Program-made: the position numbers and the translations under genes | Shown: positions 10,455-20,492 of the stretch, piece by piece | Position numbering within the stretch: position 1 is the first letter of the stretch | Layout of the letters: the number at the start of each line of letters is the position of its first letter | Origin: Tulasnella sp. 424 | Lineage: Eukaryota > Basidiomycota > Agaricomycetes > Cantharellales > Tulasnellaceae | DNA length: 64,000 nucleotides | Assembly (NCBI GenBank): GCA_019633425.1 | Contig: WSUB01000100.1 | Coordinates: 91,055-155,054, forward strand | Direction of reading: 5' to 3' | The notes under the pieces: model-generated | Database searches by the model: none | What the model was told of the DNA's origin: nothing | The model's input: the letters and a program-made list of their open reading frames with translations, nothing else

Positions 10455-11259
10455 ATGTCGCTCGATGAGCCTGAAAGAAACCCTGTCATTTTCGATGGGA
10501 ATGATAGTTCTACTTCCTTCGTTCGCTTCATCGAGGACTTAAAGCGATCCGAGTCGTTCCAAGGGGAATATCTGCAGGACTTAGTACCCTCCCGTCTTTA
10601 TGGAAATGCATTGAGGGTTTACGAGCGTCTCCCCCCAAAATGTCAGCAAAGCTGGGAAGATTTGGAGTTTGCAATGGCTCGGTCCTTTCCAGGTTTTGTA
10701 GGTCATCCATCCTTCGTAGCGGACCCCGGAGTCGGCGACGTCTGAATATATCGTTTCTGTCTTTCACAAAAGTCCTCCACAAAGCAGGAGGTCCTGTTTC
10801 CGACGTCCGTTGCTGTACCACCATTAACATCCTCGTCTTTTGCTTCGTGGTCTCAGGAGGATGACACGGCTGATTCCGAGAAAGTCGAGGTAAGCCCTAA
10901 GCCATACTCCGCAATCGTCTCCCCTGATTACCATATTCACTCAGGCATCCCTCTCCAAATCAATTGGAGGGTTTTTATTTAACTCCTTACTAAAAAAGAG
11001 GCATAAATCTCAGTCGGTGTGGGCTCCTCGAGATCTCATCCGCTGGAATCGAACCACCGTTTCGGAGATTCCGCAAATCGTCGTTCACAGTCTCTATATT
11101 GAGCGTCTGGGAGATTCTAAATCCTACCATAATCCAAATTCTCTCAATCGGGTGGTAGAGCTCCCTTTGAATGACGCACAAGCCGTTTCCAACGCGGCCA
11201 AACTACCCATTCTCACCATTCCGGCGAAGGACGTTAAATTGTTGGTACACGTGATATAA
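10455..11259 (+). CDS. Gag-like (retrotransposon capsid-type) protein, probably spliced
   Basis: The first exon starts at ATG 10455 and holds the pattern of gag-like domains common in basidiomycete genomes: FDGNDSSTSFVRFIEDLKRS, then RLYGNALRVYERLPPKCQQS followed by WEDLEFAMARSFP. The frame closes at 10745, but open segments continue on the same strand: one ends SEKVE with a GTAAGC donor (near 10891), and after a CTCAG acceptor (near 10947) a frame runs ASLSKSIGGF to the stop at 11259 (ending KDVKLLVHVI). Exact joins between 10700 and 10890 are uncertain. No protease, reverse transcriptase or integrase is nearby, so this is either a domesticated single-gene capsid relative or a relic. Confidence 0.5.
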
Positions 11260-12099
11260 AAACCAAACCCCAGCTTACAACCATTCCGCTTCGGACCAGG
11301 TACTATATTAGGCTCACTTTTGTTATCAATTTCGGAGTGGTGTATGTATCGTCCGTACATACCGTCCACAAGCCATCCTTCTCTAGTGAGTCGAATTTCT
11401 ACATGCTCAATGCATTCTTGACCCTCATTCCTCTCGAAATAAGGGGTAATATTCGGTGGGGGAGAAGGAACGCTATGCGCAGTTCTTCCAACGCGAGGAA
11501 TGCAAACTTGCGACAGAATTACAAGTTTCCTGGGGGATTGGAAGCGTCGTTCCAATGGTTGGGATGAAGCACCACCGGGAAGGTATACTATACAGAGCCA
11601 TGTCCAAACTAGGATGAAACCACTGGGAAGCTATGATCTAAATGACAGGAAGGCACACGGCAGTACGGTCGATTCCTTCCTTTGCCCTGAAAAAGCTCTC
11701 TGATTCTCGACCTCAACCTCGCTGACTACGAAAGGTATCACCTGGCGGATTGACCTCTTGTAATGAGAGGCAATCCATTATGGAGTCGGCTCTGCGACGC
11801 GTATCCTTGGTCTTTTGGCTGTCGTTCTCAATGCTGTGGCTTGCGATGAACGTCAACGTGAGTCAGAGGAATTCAGCATTCCGTGCTAAAGCTGCCTGAA
11901 CCGAGTCCGCGCTAATTTAGTTAACACGTAGCCCGCCTAGAGAAACTAGCCCGCTTATTACTTAACCCCTGTAACGCTGGACGTGTTTATCACCGAATCC
12001 AGTCGCTGACTTCGCTCTAGAGTTTGGGCGTAGAGCGAGGCGTCGTCCCCAATCGTGTGCAATATTGATGTGTGACACAGAACCTCAACTTATTAGCTT
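11260..12099. other. Intergenic stretch, no convincing gene
   Basis: Several frames of 60-140 codons overlap on both strands (for example 11124-11555 minus) but lack recognisable motifs, and one overlaps the gag-like gene. I see no repeat boundary here before the dispersed repeat that begins near 12100. Confidence 0.4.
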
Positions 12100-12640
12100 C
12101 CGCTGGCGACGATTACTCTACAGCGAAGCTCAGAAAATTTTTGCACGAGGCCGACTATCCCTTGTTTGCATCGGCGGTAATTGGGAGTGCTGGTGTTTTG
12201 CTGCTACATCTATATGGTATCCTGGAGCACACATTGAGGAGAGCCATTCGTTACCTCTCGCTGGATATAGTCAACCCACTCTGTGAAAGGTAGCCCAGGG
12301 CGCACCGAAACAGGTATTTATGCGAAATCGTGAAAAAGGGGTGAACCGGGTTTCAGCCCGGCTTCAAACCGTCGTATCTCGAATTGGCATCCTCCTCCAT
12401 TGAGCGACCGGAACGAGGTCAGTATGCAAGCAATCCGGCCACGTTGTCACCGGTGGGGATACGATACAGGCCGCGTTATCACTGGTTCATTATGGCTCCA
12501 TTCCTGTCGCTTGTTTACCTCACCTTTAGAGGCCAAATATCGTCACCTCCGGGAAGGTTTCTTGGAGGTCCATCTCGTAGACCAGAGGCTTCGTCCACAG
12601 ACTAATCCGTCGGCCAACTCATATCTCGATTCATCAACAA
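12100..12640 (+). repeat. Dispersed repeat, copy A
   Basis: Matches 18275-18700 and 58215-58790, all in the same orientation. Shared landmarks are GGGAGTGCTGGTGTTT, GGCGCACC, TTGGCACxC and GAGGTCCAT. Copies A and B each lie directly downstream of an HCCS gene and belong to the tandem duplication; copy C stands alone. Frames are broken differently in each copy, so I treat it as non-coding. Confidence 0.6.
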
Positions 12641-12647
12641 ATACAAA

Positions 12648-13702
12648 TTAACTTGATACTTCCTCCGACTTCGATTCGGACCCGAGGTAGGAACTCCAAA
12701 GCCCACTAATTGCTGTCCTACATTTCAGCTGAATACTACTCAAGCTATCCGATGCGGGTCGTACGTCCAAGATGAAGGCAGGGTTTCCCTCTTCATCAGG
12801 CTCATCCGTGTAATAATCGATGATATACCGAACGAGCTCGCCCGTTTCTCGACGAACTATCCAGTCGTGGCGGTCGAACGGACGGTGAATGCTATCCGTT
12901 GCTAGACATTAGTCTCTCGGTAGTATTTGAGGTCAATTTGTACGTACGGGAACCGAGACGGCATCATCCAGTTTGCCCATTGCAAGGTCCTTGCCTTGTA
13001 GGTCAACTCTCTGGGCTTGCCATTGATCTGAGCAAGTTGCGGTGGCGACGTTGAACTTCAGACATCATGACCGTGAGACCTTGCGTTGTCGTCGACGCCA
13101 ATATCTACCAGAACTCACTTTGAATTCCACCTCTTTTCCCAATCAAGAACTTCCGCCCACGCTTCTTCGTTAAGAAAGTTATGCAGTTGCACCATCGTTG
13201 CCATTTGATTCTCGGGCATTTGATAACCCTTTCGATTGAGCGCGTTGAAGAATTGCTGCGGACTTGGGTAGACCCAGTTCGAAGACGAGTGCTGGTCCAG
13301 GGGATCATTAGCTTGGTCAGAAGAGAGAGCGCGAGGGATAGTGGATGTTTCGCGTTTGGTCGAGAGGACTGTTGACTGGTTGGAATTTGGGGATTGTGAA
13401 AGATTTAGGGGGACGTTGTTCAACGGGTTGACGCCTTCGTCGTTCCCGTGAGTCACAGGGCATTGGGCAGCGAGGAGAGGCGCATTTGGATCGCTGTGTT
13501 GCTTGCTCATAGGACATGATGCCATGTTGAATAAGTCGGAGGGGGGTGGAGAGGGACTGAAGGGNNNNNNNNNNNNNNNNNNNNNNNNNNNNNNNNNNNN
13601 NNNNNNNNNNNNNNNNNNNNNNNNNNNNNNNNNNNNNNNNNNNNNNNNNNNNNNNNNNNNNNNTGGATCGCTGTGTTGCTTGCTCATAGGACATGATGCC
13701 AT
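12648..13702 (-). CDS. HCCS-A: holocytochrome c synthase (cytochrome c heme lyase), interrupted by an assembly gap
   Basis: Three exons as in HCCS-B. Near the start are two Cys-Pro motifs (ASCPMSK and QCPVTHG), then [42 protein letters not shown], and in the last exon [20 protein letters not shown] and [13 protein letters not shown]. These are the signature blocks of HCCS, the enzyme that attaches heme to the CxxCH motif of cytochrome c in the mitochondrial intermembrane space. The His of [10 protein letters not shown] matches the axial heme-ligand His of human HCCS. The C-terminus is SEEVSS, three residues longer than in copy B. A 99-N gap with the same 78 bp on both sides sits at the N-terminal end, so the start region (13525 or 13702) is uncertain; the gene itself is probably intact. 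It diverges from CYT-A. Confidence 0.82.
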
Positions 13703-13741
13703 GTTGAATAAGTCGGAGGGGGGTGGAGAGGGACTGAAGGG
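13487..13741. repeat. 78-bp direct repeat flanking the assembly gap
   Basis: Positions 13487-13564 and 13664-13741 are identical and sit on either side of the N run. The paralogous HCCS-B has this stretch once, so this is most likely a failed join in the assembly and not biology. Confidence 0.8.
13565..13663. other. Assembly gap (99 N)
   Basis: Run of N inside the 5' part of HCCS-A. Its flanks repeat each other, so the true gap is probably zero or negative. Confidence 0.98.
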
Positions 13742-14576
13742 GCGTTGGGCGGGAGGTGGGACGGAGGTCCTCGACGTGCGCTGCAAATGGGGCTGATATG
13801 ATTGGTGATTCCATCAGTAGCGCGCTTCGCGACAACGGCTATTCTAAATACCCAGGCCAGATCTGAGGCTCTTTGAGCCGCCCAAGAAGACCCGAGGAGG
13901 AGGTCACGAGGACATAATGACCGCGAGTAAAGTGATTCTTACTCACGCCCGACCCTCGAGCGCTCACCAGGACTTCAGCTCTCGCCTAGTCAACGATCCT
14001 ATTTTATAGCCCGTTTCATGCTTAAGATATATCGGAAATTCTCCTAGTCACCACGAGAGCCTGAAAAGTGCAATCGAGGCAACTACCTCCCTGTAGCGCC
14101 GATAGAGACTGGGACAACTTTGTTATAGCAATGGGCAGGAGGGTACTCATGAGGTAAGTTATTAGGTCCGAACAACAATGCCTCCTATTGCTATCAGAAG
14201 CACCGAATTACTGAACTGCGCGTCAATAGAAGGACACCTTGACGAATCGCGTTGCAACATGAGGTCTCGGAAAAGGATCTTGCCGGCTTGACAAGGCGTG
14301 TCAGGGTTGACGTGAGCTCAGAGAAGTGGTTCCATCTGGTTGAATCGGAGATGGAGGTTAATTCGGTGCCGGTCATCAGGGTTTCCAAGTCTACTTCGAG
14401 TTCCGGGGTGAGGAGTCCAAAGGGTGGTTGGCGTATCGACCCACTTGCAAGCGCTAAGTCTCAATTTGGAAACCTCCAATTACCGAAAATTCCCCTCTAC
14501 GTTCAATTTATAAAAGCCAACATCTCGTTGGATATTTTATCCCAACCCTCGGAGATCGCATCCAATACACTCCTTC
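13742..14576. promoter_or_regulatory. Divergent intergenic region between HCCS-A and CYT-A
   Basis: The two genes face away from each other across about 0.85 kb. The matching stretch in unit 2 is 19605-20492. Both copies keep similar blocks close to the CYT start (ACATCTC-TTGGA, TCGGAGATCG), so promoter elements may be shared. I did not identify a specific factor site. Confidence 0.45.
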
Positions 14577-16505
14577 ATGGCGTCCTCCTCTTCCCATCAT
14601 CATCACGACGACCTAGCTCTCGTTGATCAAGAGACCTATACCCCTGCCGAGGTTCGTACGAGCTCTTCGTTGGTGCGATATCTTTAACCCGTTTGATCCC
14701 ATCACCCAGGCGCAATTCCATACGTCCTCACTGTATCCCAAGCCTAAAGATTGGGAGGGGCCTACCTTTATAATAAAAAATGATTACCCTCCATCTTACA
14801 AAGCCTCTTCCACTCCGGGTGATGCGCCTGCATTACCCCTCCCTGACACGAGTGGGGATGCTCCTTGGACGCACATCGATTTCACAAAGGAGCCGTTGAA
14901 ATATGCAGAGCTGGTGAAGGATTACTGTTGGGAAGGAAATAGGAATGTCGATTTTGTTGTGCAACAAAACACGGTCAGTGATAAATTCCGACTGGTAGAT
15001 AGCTAAGGGCCGCCAGTCTGAACGTCCGTTCCAGGTCCGCGCTTGGTTCCATGCTTGTTGGATGCACGCAGGTAGCAATGGTCGCGAGCCACTGAAAGGC
15101 TTGACATTTGAGCGATCTATTCCCCAATGGGAATTTGCCAAGGATCAGGCTAGCGCCCTTCAAAATTGGGCCATCGGCTTCTATAATGCCCCAGGTTCGT
15201 TGCTGAGACACGGCCAACTCTCTGTCCCGTCGTATAACATCTCTCGCAATTGATGCTTAGGTGCTTCCGTATTCGGTGGCGTTTGGGCCGATCCTAACCA
15301 GCCCATCTGGAATGATAATCTCAAGTTCCCTCACGGAACAGTCGTCTTCAAGGTACAAAGACTTCATCAAATCAAGTTTACGGGTTTCGCCAACAAGTTC
15401 TATTTCTAGCTTCTCTTCACAACTGCTACAGATGAGGAAGTCCCAACAATGAAAGGATCTCCAACATGGCAGGCTGTATGTGCTTTCATCTACATCTTGG
15501 ATTACTTTGGAGTCTCATATAACCTCAAGGTCATCTGCCCCCAACCCGACCCGGCTCATGCACCTGATAACGGCCTCGTGCGTAACGACCATGCTAGCCC
15601 GGTTCGTTTGATCCAAGTTGACTGGGCTACCGTCGACGAACGCTCGCCCATTGGATGGGTCTTCGGCACTTATATGTACAACGGTTATCTTGAGAACATT
15701 ACAGATGTGCGTGCAAACTTCGTTATCCGAGTTCCAACGGTCTTACTGACCGGCTTCGTGCATAGCCATGGGATCGTCTCACCAGTGTTGGTGTGACGTG
15801 GGGCAATGATCCTCAGCTCAACCAAGCTGCTGTAGACCGGGGCGAGAAGCCTGTCGAGTCTTGGATCAACCCTGAAGCTGAGAAGCTGAGGCTGGATCTC
15901 GGCGGCAAGCGCCCTTCGTGGGGTTACAACGGTCGCTTGAATGGACCTGCAGACAATTTCGTCAGGTATGTCAGTTCTTCTTTAGAGACTAAATGATATT
16001 CATTTAAGCTTCCTCTCTGTAGTGCTTGCGCTTCGTGCCACGGAACGGCCCAGTCATACGACGCACCCTTGGTTCAACCCGGCCACCTCGACAAGGATAC
16101 TAATGAATGGATTCCTCTTAACCAGAGGCTGACGATGGACTGGTGTGTAGAACTGGCCTGTCGTATTCTGCGCTGCATGCTTATATTCCGTTCCTGTGCA
16201 ACTTCAGGTTCGGTAATATCAAAGCTGGCGAGACGTTCAGTGTCCGTGGTGCCCTCAGTGCAGACTATTCTCTCCAATTTACTATTGGCTGGAACAACTA
16301 CAGAAATTGGCGCAAGACCCACAAGGATCAGGACAAGGAGCCCGATCCAAAGAAGAAGATTTTGCTTGCTCTTCCCACAAGGAGAATTATCTTCAGACCA
16401 AAGCCCGAGGACGAGGACAACGAGCAGTTGCAGAAGTTGTTGAAGGGCATCAGAGTCGAGGAGGAGCCCAGACGAGCGGGTCCGCAATTCGAATGGAAGC
16501 GTTAG
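14577..16505 (+). CDS. CYT-A: large soluble protein with a CxxCH heme-type motif
   Basis: Nine exons can be joined in frame: 14577-14651, 14710-14973, 15035-15194, 15261-15352, 15410-15475, 15530-15706, 15766-15965, 16023-16142 and 16208-16505. Order: a His-rich start (SSHHHHDD), DWEGP and IIKNDYPPSYK, ELVKDYCWEGNRNVDF, GREPLKGLTFERSIP, ALQNWAIGFYNAPGASVFGG, VRLIQVDWATVDE, IGWVFGTYMYNGYLENITD, PWDRLTSVGVTWGND, then NGPADNF joined to SACASCHGTAQ (codons at 16027-16041). I recall bacterial hypothetical proteins with the same order ending in a CLSCHSTAQ-like motif, with no database check. No signal peptide or membrane helix is seen. Heme attachment would need a heme lyase, and one is encoded divergently next door. 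Confidence 0.8.
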
Positions 16506-16780
16506 GCAGTCCCTCAAGCTCAATCCCGTGTTGGCGACAAATTATTCTGGGGAATGGGTTATCATGTCAAATAGTATCAATAGCATACCATGCAATGAAC
16601 TCGTCGAACCGTCGTGCCATAAATCTTCCTATGTTGCCCACTGTCCTTCCCGGTGTTTCCGCCCTACCGCTACGACCGCTCGTTTGTCTGTTTTGTCAAA
16701 GTCCCAGAGGTATATCCGAATTATATGTGCTAGATGTAAACATTACATATTAAAAAACGAAAAATATCCATGTCGAAAAT

Positions 16781-17262
16781 TCATCCTGGCCTGTGGCACT
16801 CTATCCCTTCTTCTTCTTCGGGTTTCTTGACAACTCGACTAGGAGGGGGTGTCGGACAACTAACGCTCCACCAGTCTGCACGCATATTCTCTCCGATGCG
16901 TACTTCGACGTTTCTCTCGTCGCCGTCATCATCGTTCGGCCACGCCGACTGCAGAAGCTCTTTCCCGTGCTTTCTTGGAGGGTGCGTTTGTGACGACCTT
17001 AAGCCTTTCCCAACACCATAGCCGTCAGGCCGTCTCCATTGACGCAATCTGTATCTAGGCCCTTTGACCATTTCTTCAAGTCGAGTCCACGACAGGACGC
17101 ATGGCTGTAGCCGACGGTCATTGGGTGGCATGGAAGTGGTTTCCCTAGGCGGAGCTGTGAAACATCCGATTCCGGTCGGAGCAAAATTTCGTCATCGAGG
17201 GAAGCGCCCTGCAACGAAAACCTCGACTTCTCTCCGGAGGCAGTAGAATTAAGCCCTCCGCA
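16781..17262 (-). pseudogene. 3' fragment of a Ppn2-like phosphatase gene
   Basis: Matches the last exon of the complete gene at 22695-23150, including LLRPESDVSQLR, YSHAS, GLDLKKWSKGLDT and CVNGDGLTAMVLGKA, followed by a premature TAA and a frame change. It has no start or catalytic domain. It ends where the tandem duplication ends and so marks the breakpoint. Confidence 0.8.
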
Positions 17263-17305
17263 TCTCTTGGGTAGTCGAGGACACCAAAATTGACCATTGA
17301 CCCGT

Positions 17306-18010
17306 GATGTGAGATAATAAGTAAGTCAAAGAAGCGATTTAGAAAGTAGTGGATACCGAGGCTCATTACCCAAATTAAGAAGTTGGTGAAGATGCTGTTG
17401 AAGTAACAACGTACTCTCGTTCTCCAGAATCATTTTGCTTCATTATACCAAGCGATTAGGACATATATGGTGTTCACGATATAATGGAAAGACGAGGCAG
17501 TCGGGATGGTTCAGGAAAAGAAGATTGCAAAACAAGATGATGGAAGAGGTGTATTAGAATGATAATGAAGGATGAGGAAGACGAGGAGTGAGTCCTTCGA
17601 TTAAGAGACTGTGGAGCAATAAGGTTCGTTCGCCGCATGTGTTACGTGAACCTGAATACGGAACCAAAAACTGACCTCGCTGACTCTTGAATGCCCTCCG
17701 AGGTCCACCATGTAGCTTCTTCTCGCTTGGATAATCGACGGGCTTTAGAAGCTTGGTTCGAAGCGTAAGCGGCATTCTGACTATTTCGGATTTGTTCGAA
17801 GACTTCTGCAGCTTTTGTATAATGGTCAATTGCGTCCCTGCAGGCGCCCTGATCACGATGCACGTCAGCAAGTTCCAATAGAGAATAAGCTCTGCCGGAT
17901 ATGTTCGCAATGACAGTAAAAATCTCCATGACTTCTGAAAAGAGCGTGAAGGCTTGGCTATACTCCTTTTGAGACTGATGCACGCGCGCAAGACTCCGCA
18001 CGGCGCAAAT
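17306..18010 (-). pseudogene. 5'-truncated 3' end of a kinase-TPR gene (KT fragment)
   Basis: The 3' flank and last repeats match KT2 (28435-29135) in the same orientation: SLARVHQSQKEYSQA, YSLLELADVHRDQGACRD, AIDHYTKAAEVFEQI, ending SARSVFGSVFRFT. The match stops near 18003, where a GC-rich unrelated sequence begins. No kinase exons are present. It lies exactly between the two duplication units, so it was probably brought in by, or helped cause, the rearrangement. Confidence 0.75.
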
Positions 18011-18274
18011 AGGGTGCGCGCCGCGAGTCGTGCCCCATGGCCAGCCAAAATTCGCGTCAGGCGCGTGCGGAATAAAACCGCAAACGGCCCACCATAAAAT
18101 CCGATCCACGATCAACAGTTTAAAGCCTGCTGACACGGTAACTGCGTTACTGCCCGAGTCACTGACCCGTGCACTGCCATAAGGATATTATGTACTTCTC
18201 TTCCTCTGCATTCAAGAAGCTGGCTGGCCTTGATCTCAAGAAATAGAGTAACACCGGCTCTATCCAGACCTACT

Positions 18275-18700
18275 ACGCCCACTGGTCCTGCAGTTCTTTA
18301 CTTCTCGAGCCTGGCGTTGGCAACGAAGTTACCTGATTTACGTCGGCTTTAACTGGGAGTGCTGGTGTTTGGTTGCGACGTCTATTAAAGCAGACATTCA
18401 AGAGAGTCATCCATTTCCCCTCACTTGATATATTCCGCGCAATCCGAAAGGCAGCCAAGGGCGTACCGATACCGGTATTTCGCGATTGCATAGTGAAAAG
18501 AGGGGAAAGATTTAGCCAATCCAAAGTGTCGCATCTTGTATTGGCACGCTCCTTCATCGAACGGGGCGAGGCCGCTATGCTACCAAGCCGGTCTGTGTTG
18601 GGCGACGCCGATCGTTTGGTTCATCACGATTCCAGCCTTCGTAGACCAGAAGCCTTGTCTACAGGCTAATCCGTCAACAACTCCTATCTCAATTTATCAA
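18275..18700 (+). repeat. Dispersed repeat, copy B
   Basis: Counterpart of copy A in unit 2, directly downstream of HCCS-B. It shares ACTGGTCC at its start and TTGGTTCAT near its end with copy C at 58.2 kb. Confidence 0.6.
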
Positions 18701-18725
18701 CAAATAGCCTAGGTACAGTTTAACT

Positions 18726-19604
18726 CTATACTTCCTTCGACTTCGATTCGGACCCGAGGTAGGAACTCCAAAGCCCGCTGATTGCTGTCCTACATTTCAG
18801 CTGAATACTACTCAAGCTATCCGATGCGGGTCGTACGTCCAAGATGAAAGCAGGGTTTCCCTCCTCATCAGGCTCATCAGCGTAATAATCGATGATATAT
18901 CGAACGAGCTCGCCCGTTTCTCGGCGAACTATCCAGTCGTGGCGGTCGAACGGACGGTGAACGCTATCCGTTGCCAGACATTAGTCTCTCGGTAATCTAT
19001 TGAGGTAAATTTGTACGTACGGGAACCGAGACGGCATCATCCAGTTTGCCCATTGCAAGGTCCTTGCCTTGTAGGTCAACTCCCTGGGCTTGCCATTGAT
19101 CTGAGCGAGTTGCGGTGGTGACGTCGAACTTCAGAAATCATGACCGTGAGACCTTGCGTTGTCGTCGACGCCAGCATCAACCACTGGCAGAACTCACTTT
19201 GGATTCCACCTCCTTTCCCAATCAAGAACTTCCGCCCACGCTTCTTCGTTAAGAAAGTTATGCAGCTGCACCATTGTTGACATTTGATCCTCGGGCATCT
19301 GATAACCCTTTCGATTTAGCGCGTTGAAGAATTGCTGCGGACTTGGGTAGACCCAGTTTGAAGAGGAGTGCTGGTCCAGGGTATCATTAGCCTCGTCAGC
19401 AGAGAGAGCGCGAGGGATAGTGGATGTTTCGCGTTTGGTCGAGAGGACTGCCGACTGGTTGGAATTGGGGGATTGTGAAAGATTTAGGGGGACGTTGTTC
19501 AACGGGTTGACGCCTTCGTCGTTCCCGTGAGCCACAGGGCATCGGGCAGCGAGGAGAGGCGCATTGGGATCGCTGTGTTGCTTGCTCATAGGACATGATG
19601 CCAT
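18726..19604 (-). CDS. HCCS-B: holocytochrome c synthase (cytochrome c heme lyase)
   Basis: Start taken at ATG 19604 (MASCPMSK), because Cys-Pro motifs normally lie at the very N-terminus of fungal heme lyases; an in-frame ATG at 19718 would add a Pro/Ser-rich 38-residue extension. Exon 1 carries CPM (residue 4) and CPV (residue 22), NPLNN, the [16 protein letters not shown] block, and [10 protein letters not shown] with the conserved His at residue 115. Exon 2 encodes [19 protein letters not shown] and NWMMPSRFP. Exon 3 encodes [29 protein letters not shown] and [14 protein letters not shown]. All motifs known to be needed for heme binding and thioether formation appear intact. Expected on the outer face of the mitochondrial inner membrane. 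It is divergent from CYT-B, about 0.9 kb apart. Confidence 0.9.
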
Positions 19605-20492
19605 GTTGAATAAGTCGGAGGGGGGTGGAGAGGGACTGAAGGGGCGTTGGGCGGGAGGTGGGAAGGAGGTCCTCTCTGACGCGCGCACAAATGTGGCTGA
19701 TGTGATTGGTGATTCCATCAGTAGGGCGCTTCGGCGATCGACGAGAGCTATTTTCGATACCCAGGCCTTCTGAGGCTTGTCCTAGCAATGCAATGTCTTT
19801 GAGACGCCCAAGAAGACACCTAGGAACAGGTCACCAGGTCATGGTGACCGCGATTCTTTACCCACGCCGGACTCACAAGCGCTCGCCAAGGCTCTAGCTC
19901 TCGCCTGGTTAGCGATCACATTTTTTCATGCTTTAAAATATCTGGGGAGTCCCTCTCGTCGCCAGGAGAGCCTGAAAAGAGCAATCGAGGCAACTACCTC
20001 CCTGCAGCGCTGTTGGACGGCTGGGACGACCTTGTAACAGCAATGGGCACAAGGGTACTCCTGTGCTAAGTTTGACCTTGGGTCCGAAGAACGACGCCTC
20101 CTATTGCTATCCGAAGCAATAAAATATGAAATGCGCGTCAATAGAAGGACATCTCGACGAATTGCGTTGCGACATGAGGTCTCGAGAAGGAAGATTGCCG
20201 GCTTGCCAAGGCGCGTGAAGGTTGACGTGAGCTCAGAAAAGGGGCCCAATCTGATCGAAATCGGAGGTAAATGTGAATGGGGTGCCGGGCATCAGGAACG
20301 CCAAGTCTACTTCGAGTTCTGGGGTGATGAGTCCAATTGGTCCTTGGCGAATGGACCCCCCTACAGGCGCTAAGTCCCAATTTAGAAACCGCCAATCGCC
20401 GAAGAAGCCCCTCTACGTTCAATCTATAAAGGACGACATCTCATTGGACATTATATCCCAGCTCTCGGAGATCGTATCCAGTACACCCCTTC

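Larger units (their letters stand above)
12100..17270 (+). repeat. Tandem duplication, unit 1
   Basis: Matches 18275-23150 in the same orientation, with offset about 6.0 kb. It contains dispersed repeat A, HCCS-A, CYT-A and the last part of a Ppn2-like gene. The match ends within the Ppn2 coding region near 17260, so this unit is the derived copy and unit 2, next to the complete gene, is the source. Non-coding parts have drifted clearly, so the duplication is not recent. Confidence 0.8.

Noticed and set aside
11040..11056. GGTTCGATTCC on the minus strand, a tRNA T-arm-like string
   Set aside because: The T stem has a mismatch and I could not fit D arm, anticodon arm or acceptor stem; it lies within the gag-like coding exon.
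18003..18270. GC-rich stretch as a possible solo LTR
   Set aside because: No terminal TG/CA, no target duplication and no second copy in the window.
19605..19718. Upstream HCCS-B start at 19718
   Set aside because: The added 38 residues are Pro/Ser-rich and would displace the terminal Cys-Pro motif; possible but less likely than ATG 19604.
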